Shown in pieces: positions 1 to 14,215 of a DNA stretch of 64,000 nucleotides. How positions within the stretch are numbered: position 1 is the first letter of the stretch; every line of letters begins with the position of its first letter. The notes below the pieces were generated by a model, which had not been told where the DNA came from, did not search any database, and saw only the letters and a list, made by a program, of their open reading frames with translations. Position numbers and translations under genes: made by a program. The DNA comes from Paramecium tetraurelia (taxonomy: Eukaryota > Ciliophora > Oligohymenophorea > Peniculida > Parameciidae): contig NW_001798995.1 in assembly GCF_000165425.1 (NCBI RefSeq), positions 62,001-126,000 on the forward strand. The letters run 5' to 3'.

Positions 1-326
1 AATTTTACATCAATTAGGAATTCCCAAACAAAAATGATGGAAACAATTGGGGAATGATTAAATTTAAATCTCTATTTCAGTCCATAGCAAAAAATGATTA
101 GTTTATATGATATAATTATCCTAAAAATTCACGTTAAACATTTAATTATTAAAACAACCACTTTATACCTAAAATAAACATTTAATTTAAATTTTGTTAC
201 TCAAATTCTCTGAATACTTTTCTTAATTGATATAAAACTGAATTGTAATTATCATAAGAAGCTAAGGAAACTATATTTCTAAAATGAACTTAATTAATGA
301 GATGTTTTTAATAATAATTATTTAAT
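1..326. other. no gene recognised
   Basis: AT-rich sequence upstream of the RING-H2 gene. I see no reading frame with protein-like composition and no RNA structure. It presumably holds the promoter and 5' leader of the gene that starts at 327 and perhaps the end of a gene outside the window. Confidence 0.5.
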
Positions 327-1847
327 ATGTATTTACTAATACTATTCGTCATTTGTAATGCATTTCATCATAAAGGAAGTTTGCAAACAAATACTACTTT
401 AAACTTAGCGTTAAATTTTACTGATTAAGCTCCTAGTATTATAATTAAGTTTTTTTTGCCAATAGCTAGATAAAATTAATAAATTGTTGGTTGCTTTGTA
501 TCATTCGAAAATTTAACACTATATACCTTTGAATTAGATTAACTTTAGTTAAAAGTCAATTCTAATATAGATTACGATGTTCACAGCATATAATCAAATA
601 GTGACACATAATTAGTTCAATATCCTTACTATTCGATGATTTATTTACTTTGCTAATCCGATTAGAATATCATTATTGATTATGAATTAACATACCTAGA
701 AGATTATTTGAATCCATTTTGCATAAATAATTGTAAGGGTTATAATGATACACGGAATGGAAATAGTTCCTATTGTTTAAATAATTATTGTGAATGTTCA
801 CTAGATAAATTAGGAGAATTTTGTTAACTTGATTCATCATATTTAATAAATAGTAATTGGGTCCGAGTAAACTTAGATTCATATCAATGGAAATATTTCT
901 ATTATTAAATAAGAAATACTAATATTGAACTTCAGTCCAACCTTGATTAGAGTGACCAAAATATAAGTAAAAATAGTTTTATTAATAAAGTATATAGTTT
1001 AACTTTAAGACAACATCCGTGGATCTCGATTCCGAATAGAAAATTTAGTTACTTTTTAACTAATTGTTCATCATTATCTGATACCCTATAAGATTTAATT
1101 AGTGAAGAAACTACCGAAACTATATTATATATAGGATTATACAATAACAATAGCATTCAAGTTAAATTTAATTTAAGTGTTGTAACAACTTCGTCAGATG
1201 ATGATGATGAAGTTTAAAGAAATAAATTGATCCTTATTATAGTGGGATCGGTTGTTGGAGTCCTTTTATTATTGTCTTTTTTTTTAAGTATTTTCAATAA
1301 CTAAAGAATGAATTAAAATGCATAACATGAAGAAAATATTGAATAGAATTTAGAGATATAATAAATTGCATTTAAATCTCCTTCAGGTATTAGATAATTC
1401 TATTAAGGTTTTACTAAGCAGTTTATTAAGGATTATTTTGATCCCATTAATGTTTAAGAGGTAATGAAATCTTATCCTGGGCTTTCATAATTTGAAGATT
1501 GTGTGATTTGTCTAGAAACTTTAAAAAATGGCATTAGCTTAGAAATGAAGCTTTGTTCGGTTACTCCATGTTTTCATATATTTCATTTTTAATGTCTAAG
1601 TTCTTGGTTGCAGAAGTAGCGAAATTGTCCGTTCTGTCGAAATGAATTTAATAGAATCTAAATTTAAAATATATATCCATGGGTAGAATTGAATAAAGAA
1701 AAAAGAAAAAGTGAGTCAGAGTAAGAATCTTAATATCTACAACGATTGAAGCATAATTAAAACACAGATTTATCACAAGACATTCAATTGAATGACAGCT
1801 AGCAAGATTTTGTGCATGGAAAAAATAGACCAACAGTTGAAGGTTGA
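327..1847 (+). CDS. membrane-anchored RING-H2 protein with EGF-like segment (probable E3 ubiquitin ligase)
   Basis: One uninterrupted frame of 506 codons ending in TGA. It opens with a short hydrophobic signal peptide (MYLLILFVICNA), which decides the start; longer ATG frames upstream run into TGA. The luminal part (about residues 15-300) has a cysteine-rich EGF-like stretch near residues 135-165 ending CECSLDKLGEFC. A run of acidic residues (SSDDDDE) precedes a single transmembrane helix (about 300-322: LILIIVGSVVGVLLLLSFFL). The cytosolic tail carries a RING-H2 finger: CVICLE, then CSVTPCFHIFHFQC, then CPFC. RING-H2 proteins of this layout are membrane-bound ubiquitin ligases, so ligase activity here is family knowledge and the substrate is unknown. 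No introns. Confidence 0.85.
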
Positions 1848-2366
1848 AAATTAACTTATATCATGTTTTATTTTAATTAGGATTTGATGAATTATTAAGA
1901 TACTCAAATAGTGTTTATTTTAATTCTAAAAGTTGATATATATTTAAAAAATTAAAGATCTTTATCTTTCTGAGTTGAGATCAAAATATAAAGTGAAAAA
2001 ATCAACATAATTTATTAGAATTTTTTTTATTTAATATATTTTGTAATTTATTATAAAACCATCATTCAAATATGACAATCATCTTTTCAATTAAATTTCA
2101 TTCTCATTTGCAAATTATTAGATATTTCAAGAGCTTAGCATTTTAAGTAAGATTTCTTTAAGATTCATCTGAGATAATAATTATTCAATATTTTATATAT
2201 TTTTCTTAATCAAATTTCACAAAAATAACATTATATAAATGAATAAACGATGTGCTTGTATAGAATTTGCATTATTTTTTTATACTCTTAAGAAAGTGGA
2301 TTGAAGTATAATCCTTATAAAATAAAAATTATGAAATTATATTAATATTTTATTCTCTAAATTTAA
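1848..2366. other. convergent intergenic region
   Basis: About 520 bp of AT-rich DNA between the 3' ends of the RING-H2 gene (+) and the giant gene (-). No frame or structure stood out; it should contain both polyadenylation regions. Confidence 0.5.
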
Positions 2367-5300
2367 TCAATCTTGTGGGGCCTCGATGGGTTATTAATCT
2401 GTAATGTTTGCTTTAAAGAACTCGTTGTCTACTTTTTGATTTCTAGCAGCCATAAGCTTAGCCAATTTAAGTTTCTTATAATAAAGGAGGGCGGCAATTA
2501 TCAATGAAACTCCGACAACAGAACAAACAACAGCTACAACGATGGTGACTGTTGCAGAACTATTTTCAGATCTCTTGATAGATTTCTAGATAGTTCCTGG
2601 ATTGGTAGAATTGTTATTTCCATTATTTGAGGTATCTTGTTGATTTACTCCTTCGTCAGTAACTAGTACAATATCATCGTCATTATTTGAGGAGTTACCA
2701 TTACCATTGTTATTGTTATTGTTATTATTGCCATTATTGTTATTGTTATTGTTATTACCACTATTGCTTCCTTATCCATTGTTATTGTTTGTATTGCCTC
2801 CTGGAACTAAAATGATTTCTAAAAGATATGAATTATAATATTACCTGATGTTTATTCAGTGCTCTTGAAATTAAGTTCTGAAATTGAAGAAATACTAGAG
2901 GATTCATGTTTGAGACCAACAACTCCTAATTGTTACAACTCTTCTGAAACTCCCAAGGATTCTAATTTGCTAGCCATTTCAGCAAGTCTTGATTAGGATT
3001 ATTTGCCATCAGTAGTACCAATATCAGCAGAATCTGCAATACCCCAATCAATAACAACCGATGAAGTTGTGGATTCGTCTAAAAATCTTCTTCTGTATTT
3101 CTTGGTTCCAATGATGAAATAGTTGTAAGGATCTCCTCCCAATTGTGCTCTTGCATATTATAGGAACTTATCTCCAAAGAATTCTGATGTTGTTATTTCA
3201 AGTCTTGTTGAAACTTAAAGAGTATTCTTCAATGCTATTCTAATCTTGCAATCCAATTTGCCTGTCAACACAAAATGAATAGTTCTATTTTCAAAGAAGT
3301 AATTATTGGCTCCACATTGATTAGTCATTGTCATGAGATCATGATGCTTATTATTAGTTGTAAGTCCAGGTTACACAACTTTATTATTGACCATGACTTA
3401 GATAATTTATGGAACAGAGAATTGCCATTTCAAGATGACCCAATCTTCTGGACTACCTGCCTCTGATCTCTTTGATAACCAATACTCAGAAGTGGTTGGG
3501 TTCATACCAGCATTTGTCATATTGATCACTGTATTCACTGACACTAAACTGACAAATTTGGATTCCCTCAAGTTTAATGGTTCAGGACCATCCCAATTCC
3601 ACTCTGCAAAACTGTTAATTTCATTAAAGAACAATCCGTCGGTCAATTTGATTGGTGAATACAATCTCTTGTTATAGTCTGCAGCAGTACTCATAAACAT
3701 CAAAATAGTAGCCTATCTGCCTGGACACCAATATCCATTCCAAGATTCTTGTCTTGAACAATAAGTGACATTTGGTCCAAAGTATGTGTTATTACCAATA
3801 CCTTGTCCGATTTATCCAAAGAAGTGGCCAGTTTAATCTTCTATCAAAAAGTTGATTTATCCTGTGCATAAAAATGATCCACACCCTCCAAACCATCCTA
3901 ATTTACCTGCATCTGGATTTCTAGATTTGTACAATAGAGCATTAAATTCACAATTAGTGCATGGAGAGTTTACTAAGTAATGTTGTCCTGTCATATCATG
4001 TGCAGCATGGTGTTATCTGAATGCAGCATTATTCTAGCATCTTGGGATGTTATCATAGGTTAATCTAAAGTTATGGAATTCAACATTTGTTAAGTAAACC
4101 TTGAGATCAACTCTTTAGACTGTACAAATTGTATCAAATGCTGAAGATGGTTTACCTGAAATAGGAGGGAAAGCTGATGAAGATAGAGAACCCATTTGAA
4201 TACCCATACTTCCCTAGCAGTTAGGATTAAGAGAAGCTGAATAGCATTTGACACAATCGGGTCTAGCCAAGGCTGAAATGAATATATTATTTAGCTTCAT
4301 CTTATTCTCTTATATGCTGTTAGGAGCAGGCTTCAAAGCTATTCCTCTGTCATTCTCCACCACAATTGATTTCTCAAGTTAAATCTATTCACTGACAACT
4401 GCATACATAATACCAACTTCACTGTGATGAGCGTATAATCCTTATATGTATGTGCACTTTCCTTCTGGGTCTTATCTGACACCAAAGCAAGCTAGTATTG
4501 TTCCTGAACAATGATTATTATAGAAGGATGATTAATATGCATCTGAACATTTACTTGCCATCACGAAGAAACCTGTATCTTATGATCCTTATCCGACATT
4601 TCCAGATACATCAACAATATCTCTTGTCATTTAAGTTGGTGATAATTCATCCATGTAAACAAAGTTACCAAATACTGCCCAATTAGCAAGGCCACCTTCG
4701 TTTAATATTCTCTTTTTAACATAGATCAATGCATTATTTTAGAATTTCACATATTAACTGTTATTAATCTAAACCAAAGCCTTGATACCAGTAAAGAATA
4801 TGTTATTCTTGATTGTAATGTATTAAGAATTTTAGATTGTCATCAACATACCTGTAGTATCATGGAATGAGCAACCAATAACTTCACTTGGAGTCTTAAT
4901 GATCTCACTATTAAGATTTCTAAAATCTAACCCACTTCTTTATGTATCATATTGACCACAATTGTTAAATTCTACACCATGTAAAACAGTGTATCCTCTT
5001 CTTGGGAATCCTAAATTAGCTTCAGGTTCTTCGAATTGATAAATCAAGACTCTACATCCTAAACCATGAACACTAGGTCCTCCTTCAATCTTAATCTTTC
5101 TAGTTAAATGTCCAACAACTGCTCTCATATCTAATTGTCCAATTCCAGGTTTATCAATAGTTACTGATGGAGCTCCATAGTGATCAAATTCAAGGGCTTG
5201 ATTTAATGTTATAACACATCCAGAAATGGCTGCTATTGATCTCTTTTCTCTTTATTCAGGGTCACTACCTGATGGACCAAATACTATTTCATCACCAACA

Positions 5301-8300
5301 GCCCAATCAGCACATTCAGCTACAGTAATAGTGGTTGCACCAGCATCAGCATATGCAGCTAATCTAGTCCATACTGTTCCAGGTGGCTTTGAGTATAATT
5401 CCATAGCTCTTGTGACAGCAAGTACTTTATTACCAACATCTAGATTAGCATCAATTACTAATGGATTATCTCCAAATTCTCCATTCAATACAATGTTAAT
5501 CTTTCCAGGGAATGGATTAGTTGAATTACCAGCCAATAATTTTCCTGATCTAACCCAGATTCTCTCTGCTTCCAATTTAGTTGATGCTCTTCTCTCATCA
5601 AAAATTAAAGATCCCAAAATAGTTAAATTAACAAGTTTAGGAGGATCTACATCCAAGATAACTTGATATGCTCCTTATACAATGGGACTATCTCCTTCAA
5701 CTGGTACTTTATTATCTATCCAAGTAGCAGGATCACTCCAATATCTATATCCATCTTCTTATGGTACATCTCCTAAACTATCGCATTCTTCTCTGCAAAT
5801 AACTCCTCTGACTTCAACATATTCATATTACTTCTTATTCTTACCAGACAAACAAAGGAAGAACAATTTGTTTGTTCTATCATTAAACCAATCACCTTAA
5901 TTACAAGTCTTAGTATTTGGAATCTATTCCAATTTTGTGTAATTTACTGGGAATTATCCTCCAATGTTTCTCATGATATCAAATGTTTCCCTATTGGCAG
6001 AGTAGTTAAATCTAAGAATAACAGCATCATCATTTTAATTGAAGTATGGAGATCCAAAGATACCCATGCTTAATGGATCACTTGCTCCAAATTTGAAATG
6101 GACATTATAAGTGAAACCAGTTGCAAATACACTTGCAAAAGAGAATTTAACGTCTTTACTCTTCTTTATAATTTTCATTGTTTCTCCTTCTATGTATTTG
6201 CTCTCGTCAATATTAGCATCCATTTTGAGTGCAATATTAGTACTGTCCAATCTATATAATTTCATATCAACTCCTGAGAAATCTTAATCTGGGGTAGGAT
6301 TATTAACCAAAACATCTCTTATTGTGACTTAATTCATAGCACAAATGATAGAATTATCCCAAAAATCTTCTGGATGGTTAACACATCCTGGAATTCCATC
6401 AATATGCTTCTTATATGGGATAATATAGGCACCTCCTGACACTCCTGAAATTGAACCATCTTAATCCCAGAAGATTTCTCTTCTATGTTTCTACCAAAAG
6501 ATACGATTAGCTGTATCAGAATGATATGCTTTGACATTAAAGAATTAGGTATTCTTACCTCCCTATACCCATAATTTCATATTCCAACATACAGAGCATG
6601 ATTCAATTAAAGCAGGTATTACTTCCATAATTATAAATTCTGATATTTTTAGCTAAAAATCCATTTGTTCTTGGAACTACCATTGCTCTTGATCCATCAT
6701 AGTAAGTATCATCTGGATTTGCATTATGATTTGATTTACCAATGATTACTGCATTATCCAAGACTGCTCCTTCAGTTGAGAAGTTACCTTTATGAGCCTA
6801 GAAACCTGCAAATTTGGAATCAGCAATCATAATGTCCTTGAAGTAGATGTTACCCAATTCTTCTCCTAAAACACCACATTCATTATTTTTCCATGTATAG
6901 AATTTTTCGAAAACTGCTTAAATACTTGGGTTATCTAAGTATGGCTAATCATTTGACCAATTAGCTGGATCGTTACAAGGGAACTTTCTTGGGGCCAATT
7001 AGAAGATACGAAGACCAAATCTACCATTTGAATGTGAAAAATTGTCCTTAAACTCAAGTATATTTAATCCTGGAGGACAAATATCTGAAGTAGCTGATGG
7101 ACCATCTGGATTGGTTTTAATTTCATACCAAAATCCATACCATTCTGAACCTCCTGATCTATTTCTTCTTACAATATTCTATGGATTTGTAACCCAAAAA
7201 GTAGCCACTGTAATATCAGTTTATAACATGATCCAACTTTATTTGGTGCTTGCAACAAGATTATCTTCAACGACATTGTTTGTTTCAATACCATCTTCAA
7301 AGAATATGGCATGTCCAAAAGTATTATAGCATACATTCTTCTAAACTTTCAAATAATGAACACCATGAATAGTCAAACAACGAGCATAACAATCATGAAT
7401 AGCATTACCAACAACATATGATTCATCTACTTCTCCATTCAAGTGGAAATGAACTGGATATCTACCAATAATTCTTGGTTAACCACCATATCTGAATTCT
7501 GCATATGATATTTTACCAACGGCTCCTTTCTCAGCTCTTCCATGAATCATCAAATGATAACCATATTTCAATTCTGATTATTCACCTTGAATAACAATAT
7601 TTCTAGTCAATAAACCAACTTCAACTTTCATAGGGAATGAATCGGTTTCAAAAGTTTCAACATCTGAATAATGTTGATAAGTAAGTGGTTAATCAAGAGT
7701 TAAAGTCTTTTTATCAGCACTAACTGCTGTAATGTATCTTTTTTCACTTTGCATGTGTTCAACTTCACTGGAAGTAATAACAATTTATTCTCCAACTTAC
7801 CAGTCTACTGCATCATCTACTGTAATTTGAGTTGCTCCAACTGATGCTGTACTTGATAATAATGTCCAAGTTGGAGTTCTTTCTTTACCATGAATAGTTA
7901 ATTAACATTGATGGCATCCCAAAACTTTGTTACCCATAGCAGGCATTTAAGTATCTTCTTCAACTCCATATAGGGTAATCTATACATTGTGTTAATGAGC
8001 CACTAATTCTGTTCCTATATTGAATTTTCCTTCTCTAATAACAATAAAATGAGCATCCAAAGATGTATCTACTTCATCAGAGAATGTAAGTGTTCCTTCA
8101 ACTAAGACTTGCATCATCTTAGGAGTTTTAACATCAACAATCAAAGTTTATCCAGCATTAACAATAACTGAATCTCCATCTCCTGGATATTCATATCCAC
8201 CCCCAAGTATTGATATCTGACCATTTGGTTGCATAAATGAATTATTTGTTATTAACTGCTAAATTTCCATTAACTCTAACTTAAAATACTCCATTTAATT

Positions 8301-11300
8301 GAGTTTATTCTAGATCTTTGACTCCAGTTTTACAGACAATTTAGGTTGTTGAAACACTCTAAATTGCACATGTGACTCCATCTATAGTTACTGTAGTTTA
8401 TCCATTTACAAATCCAGTACCAGTAATTGTAATAACTGCTTCTTCTGTAAATCTGCCTGTAGCTGGACTGACAGCATTAACAATAGGAACACTAGATGAG
8501 GAGTAACTAACAGCATTTGATACTGTACCAAGAGATTATCCATTTACTGAGATTTCTGCATTACATGAAGTTGGAACTGAATATGCATTATTACTATTTG
8601 ACAATATCCAACCTTTCAATTCAATTTCAGCTAATTAGCATGATGATCCAGTTGATCCTCTTGAATCAAACAATCTGACTGCTTTGATTCCTGAGATATC
8701 AGTTTAAGGAACATAAATGTTCCAACCTGTATGCACTGTTTAATCAACAGTTAACAAAGTCTACCAATTAGTGCCATCAGTTGTATATTAGAATACTGCA
8801 TCTTTCAATAAAATTGCTTATTTGTCAATTCTTGGCATGTATCTTAATTAATGTAATTTCAAAACTCTACTTGATCCAAAGTCAACTTAGACATAACAAT
8901 TTGAAGCAGCACTAGAAGTATAATAAGTTGATTAGAGTAAATCAAAGAATTTAGAAACTGAGGTTGTTGAATCAGCTAATAATGTGACTTCTGATGGTTT
9001 AATATATCTTGCAGGTTCTGATAAAGCAGTATATTAACTTAAAACTGAAGATGTCAATAATTTTGGAGTTTCACATGATAGTGTTGTGTATGTTGCACTT
9101 GTAATTGGGCAATCAAATCCACACAGTTTGACTGAATTTTATTCATTTACTGTATCGAAACCAGTTCCTGTAAATGTAACAGTAGCACCACCAGCATAGG
9201 ATACTTATGGATTAGTAGAAGTTGGTGCAGCAGCACTAACAATTAATTTTTATTTAGTAACATCACTGATGTATGCATATTTATTATCAACTAACAAATT
9301 AATTGAATAAACTCCTGCAGCTAAATTTGAAAAGGTAGTTGTTACTGAGGTATCAGATAAAGCTGAAGATGTTCCAGCTATCTTATGACCCATATGTTCT
9401 AATGTGACTACAATTGTAGTGCCAGTAAGTCTGCTACCAGCAAATACAAGAACAACATTTCCTGCTGTAGCTAAGTAAGCCTTTTGGGTAGAGTCATAGG
9501 AGGCACCAGTAATTGCTGTGAATAATGGAGAGCTAGTAGATGGGCTTATAGTCAAAGTAAATGTTGCTGTAATAGGAACTGCTGAATTATTTTCAGAAGG
9601 TAATTGTGAGAGTGTCACTGCTGCAGATGTGGCTGATTGTCTAGCCAGTCTACATTTAATTTAAACAGTTGAGACTACTTATAGTTCAGTACAGTCTGTT
9701 GTTCCTACTTTTACACTTGCAGATTAATCCGCATTAAATCCAACTCCGTTAATTGTCAATACTTATCCACCAATAACAGCAGTATCAATAGATGTGATTT
9801 TTAGTCCAATTACAGTAACCCAAATCTTATCTGCATAACCATTCTTAGTTAAAACATAAGTTTTAAATTATCCTTAAGGTAAATTTGGAATTGTGTAAGT
9901 GAATGATGATCCAGAAATTGTTGCAGTTACTTTTTAGGTAACTGGACCTTTGAAAACAATAAAAACTGTATCTGTTAATCCTGTTCCAGATAATGTTTCT
10001 GTATCTCCTGGGGCATAGGTCTTTTATTAACTTAAAACTAAATCAGCAGATGATAACATATCTCTTCTTGGTGATTTACCAAGGTTCAAAATATGATTGT
10101 GGCCTTATTTCTTTGATTCCTCTGTCCATAAAAATCTCTTTCTCTAGACTAATTTTTAATAATCTGGTTTTTAATGATCAGACTCTGTCAAAATTCTTGA
10201 TCCTGTGTATTAAGTGCTGGATGCTGGATAGTTTTCAATTGTTGGAGTTAATGTATTATCATAAGTAAATAAGCAATTATTTGTGGTATCAAGACATGTT
10301 GATTCAAGAGTTACTTGTACTGTTACAACAACTAACTAAGCTTATTAGTTATAGTATTCAAATTTTGGTGGAACGGTGCAATAAATGACTTCAGATGTAA
10401 ATCTAGTTTCATCAATTTCACAGAACCAATTAATAGCCTGACCAACAAATACAATGGTTTCTCCCAAAACAAAGTTGGATCCTGTTATTTTAATAACTGT
10501 TCCTCCTGCCTCTGATCCTTTTGCTTAGCTAGTACCATCTTCCAAGGTAACACTAGTGACTGGAATGATGTATTTAAATAAGTTATCATTCGAATTGGCA
10601 TATGAATTACCATAATTTTTTCTAGTAATAGTAACTCTATAGTCACCAGGCATTCCTCCTCTTAAATATACTTGAATTGAAGTATCTGTTACAGAAATAA
10701 CTTTAGCATTATAAGATTTAGATCCAACTAAGGTAACTTTGATATCATCAACAACAGTTCCGAAATTGGTTCCTGTGATTGTCATTTCACCTTTGAATAC
10801 TGGAGTTTTTGAATTGAATTCTAAGGATTACACTTAGATTCTTAAAGCATCATCGTATGAAAATAAGCTACTAGTGACTGTTTTTTCATTGAATGATAAG
10901 GAAATTGCTCCAGTTCCCCCACTTGCTTTCTTTGGTGTAACAAAAATAATCTAGGTATTAGTAATTGATAATGGATGAACATCTTAGCCATCAATTTAGA
11001 ATGTAAAATCTCTATTTAGATTTTTAGGGAATCCAGTACCAGTAATAGTAATAGTTGTGCCTCCATCTGGTGATCCTGTTGCTGGTAAAATTGAAGATAT
11101 AACCAAACCAATATTTTCTCCAGTTACTCCTGCTTCAATTTTAGAGAAACCAATTGCTTTATGATGTACAGCTGGCACTTAATTATCACCAGCTTCCTTA
11201 ATGTTTTATGAATTCAATTATTCTAAAGTACAAGTGATTGAGTAAGGTGATGTGAAGGTGGAGAATTGAATATTTGTGCAATCAGCTCCTTCAAATGAAA

Positions 11301-13881
11301 TATCTAAGTCTGTCTTAGTTATTGATAAACCAGCTCCTTGTGCTAGAGTTAATGATAATTGAGATCCGGTTACAGAGTAAGCCGTTAAGCTTTGGTGTCT
11401 TTTCATCACTTAAAGTGAAATCACATGCGTCAAATTATTCGCAACCAGCTAAAATTTATTCTGTTTCTACAACATTATTTACTTTTTATTGATATTCAAC
11501 TTCAACTTAAACTTAAGGATGTTAACTATAAGTAAAGAGTAATTTCATTGGGTATAGGTTCAAATAATAAATTAGTACTATCTGGTATGGGTTTAGTAAC
11601 AGCAGCAGTTACATCTCCATTTCCTGAAACAAGAACATGGGTTGAAACTGAAAAGTCAGTTAATTAATCGACGTTAGATCTTAAAACAATGAACCATTTC
11701 CATCCATCTTATGCTCTTCCAACTGTCCAAACAAATGGTCTTTCTCCAGTAATTCTTTCAACATTATCAGCAATTAATGATGTTGATGCATCAAAAGGTA
11801 AATCATAAACATTAGCAGACACTTAGAATAAATTGTCAATTCCATTAATAGTCATTGTTAATTAGAATGTTCCACTGATTGGATCAAGTGGTTCTTGAGT
11901 TCTTACAATATCTTTAACAGGAGTTCCTCCATTTAAAGAGGGTGATACAAACGTTGGAAGTGCTCTATAATTAGTAGAACCTCTATGAGAATCAAATGTA
12001 ATTGTATATTTATATCCAGCAAATGTTGTGGCAGCATCATCTAAAGCAGCTCCAGTATTATCTAACTTAGTAGCTATAACAGTTACTAAATAACCTGCTC
12101 CACAATTTTAGATTGCATTTTTAATAGCATTTGCATTGGCATTTGGTACAATATCTCCAGTAGTGTATGAGTAATATAAAGTAGTTTGTGGTTTAGTCTT
12201 AGTACCATAAGTGAATTAAAGTTAATACTTACCTGCTAATAAAGTATTTCCAACAGAATTATATAAAGTGATTTCAATCACTTCTTTAACTGGTGTGTAA
12301 GATGTTGAAATTTAATAGACACTATTTAATGAGTTCGATTTTCTAGTGGCACTCTCAACTTCCATAGAAAGTGTAAGATATCCAGTTGATCCTCCATTAA
12401 GATGATAAGCTTCAATATAATAAAATTCTCCTTATTATAAAGCAACAGTTTCAGATATAGATTTGATGTTATAGGAATAAGTCAAATATTCATACCAATA
12501 GTTTCTATAAGGATTCCATCCACTTGCAGCTGTTGCTGTATCTGGTCTAATTGGTTATTTAACTTAAGTTGTTTAAATAAAGAATTAAGCACAGTCATCT
12601 GAAGCAACATAGAATCTATAATTTCCAGTAAATGGTGCTTTTAAGAAACCTCTAAAGTATTATCCATAATATTCTCCAAATTAATTTTAGACATCAGGTT
12701 CTGGATAAATACCATCAAATTAAATTCTACTGTTTAATTAAGCTTTGTTAGTAATGATTTATGTTCTAAATGAAGCACAATTCAAATTTAATCCAGAAAC
12801 ATCCCATCTGGTATAATGTAATCCACTTCCTTAGATGAAAACAGAACTCTCAGTAGCATCAGCAAGAGCTGGTAAATTAGTTAGTTTTGGTATTTTGGCT
12901 TTGATTGTAGTTGGAGTTGATGATAACACTTAAATAGTTTCAGATTAGCCTGAAATTTTAACTGTGTTCTCAGATGGAATTGGACTAAATCCATATCCAG
13001 ATATTTCGATAATTTATCCTTCTGGTGATGCGAAATTTGTATTAATCTCTGTAATAATTGGAAGAACTCTGAAAAATATTAATTATATAAATACTTTGAG
13101 TCGTATGTTCTGTCAGATTAAACTCTTTTTTATTTAACTCCTACGTCATTAGTTTGATATCCACTTTATGATTTAATAGTATAATCATAGTAACCAGCTT
13201 TGATTTCAGCTGAAACTTAGCATACAACTTGATCATCCCAGAAATTGATCTCATCTGGATACTGATCTTGAACTGTGAATCTGTCACATCTGTTAGCTCC
13301 CATGAATTGTCCCTCTAGTAATTAAACAACTGAGCTAGATACTGCCCACTGGGCTCTCCAATAACTTAATGTTCTTGGATAATTTGATCTTGGAGTCACA
13401 TAAAATAATTTTGGTGTATAGTATTAAGAGTAAGTATAAAGGCATTTTGAAGCACATATTGAGTCTGGTTTATCCAATACCTTAACAACTATTTATAAGC
13501 TAGATAAGTTATTGTCATCTGGATCAGGCTTTGTTGTTTTGCAGTTCATAAACAATCCATTTACTCCCTTATCGGAGATTATGCATGGGTATTTACCAAT
13601 ATATACTGCATTATTGCTAGCAGTCTGATCTAATCCTTGAACCTAGTGGAATATTTTTTTTTCTTACTTTCATATAAATTGTTGTTCCTCCCATTACAGA
13701 ACCTTAAAGGCTCGAATTTTCTTATCCTAAAACAGTTGAGGCAGCTAAAATCACGATTGAATCAGAAGTTGAATCTGTTGAAGAATCCATCATCATGGCT
13801 ACATTAATATTTGATTTGATTACCATCAACATTATTGCTAAGTAGCAAAAGTAACATATTCGTAAAAGCAATGATAAACAT
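2367..13881 (-). CDS. giant fibrocystin-L-like (PKHD1L1-type) type I membrane protein, minus copy
   Basis: Read from 13881 down to TGA at 2367-2369. Four small introns: 13799-13823 (25 nt), 13643-13667 (25), 13069-13094 (26) and 2819-2844 (26). Removing these and one extra base near 6615-6616 leaves 3804 codons. Order: signal peptide (MFIIAFTNMLLLLL, split from the rest by intron 1), IPT/TIG-like segment, PA14-like domain (GFLKAPFTGNYRFYV, SDDCAQFF), further IPT/TIG repeats, a discoidin-like segment, a G8 domain, parallel-beta-helix (PbH1) stretch, second G8 and PbH1 stretch, Asn/Gly-rich linker (about 2690-2810), one TM helix and a short tail (KLAKLMAARNQKV). This order matches animal fibrocystin-L/TMEM2-type surface proteins; the role in a ciliate is unknown. 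The extra base breaks the frame at about 6615 as written. Partner of 38059-49572. Confidence 0.88.
4435..13430 (-). repeat. near-identical arm of a long inverted repeat (minus copy)
   Basis: This 9 kb part of the minus gene is almost identical to 38518-47520 read on the other strand. The similarity starts and stops abruptly inside the coding sequence. Outside it both copies remain homologous but clearly diverged. Edges were placed by eye and may be off by tens of bases. Confidence 0.8.
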
Positions 13882-14215
13882 GTTAATGTTTTATAAAAAA
13901 TAATGATCTTCTACAAAACTTTAGAGCACTTTAATACCCCTTAATATCTAGATTAATCTCAGTTTTAATTTATAACATACCCTAATAATTTACTGTATCT
14001 TGTCGATATATTAGGAGGAAAACAAGATTAATTGCTTATAACAGCGATTTTCTCCTTATTAGAGTTGACTTGATACTATTACAAAATTTTTAAGAAACAT
14101 AATTTAGCCCTTTTTCAATATTTGTGTCTAAAACCTTTTTTTTCTTTTTTATTAGGTTTACTAGCATACAGATGATAATCAAAGCCTGATTTAAGCAATT
14201 AAAAAAAGGAAGAGC
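13882..14215. other. upstream region of the giant minus gene
   Basis: AT-rich. It shares no visible similarity with the sequence upstream of the plus copy (before 38059), so the duplication is recognisable only within the coding regions. A short frame upstream of 14216 (about 14168-14215) stays open without an ATG and could be part of an unresolved upstream exon of the next small gene. Confidence 0.4.

Noticed and set aside
2690-2810. ATT/GTT-rich tract as a microsatellite or CRISPR-like array
   Set aside because: It lies in frame inside the giant gene and encodes the Asn/Gly-rich linker before the membrane helix. There are no spacers.
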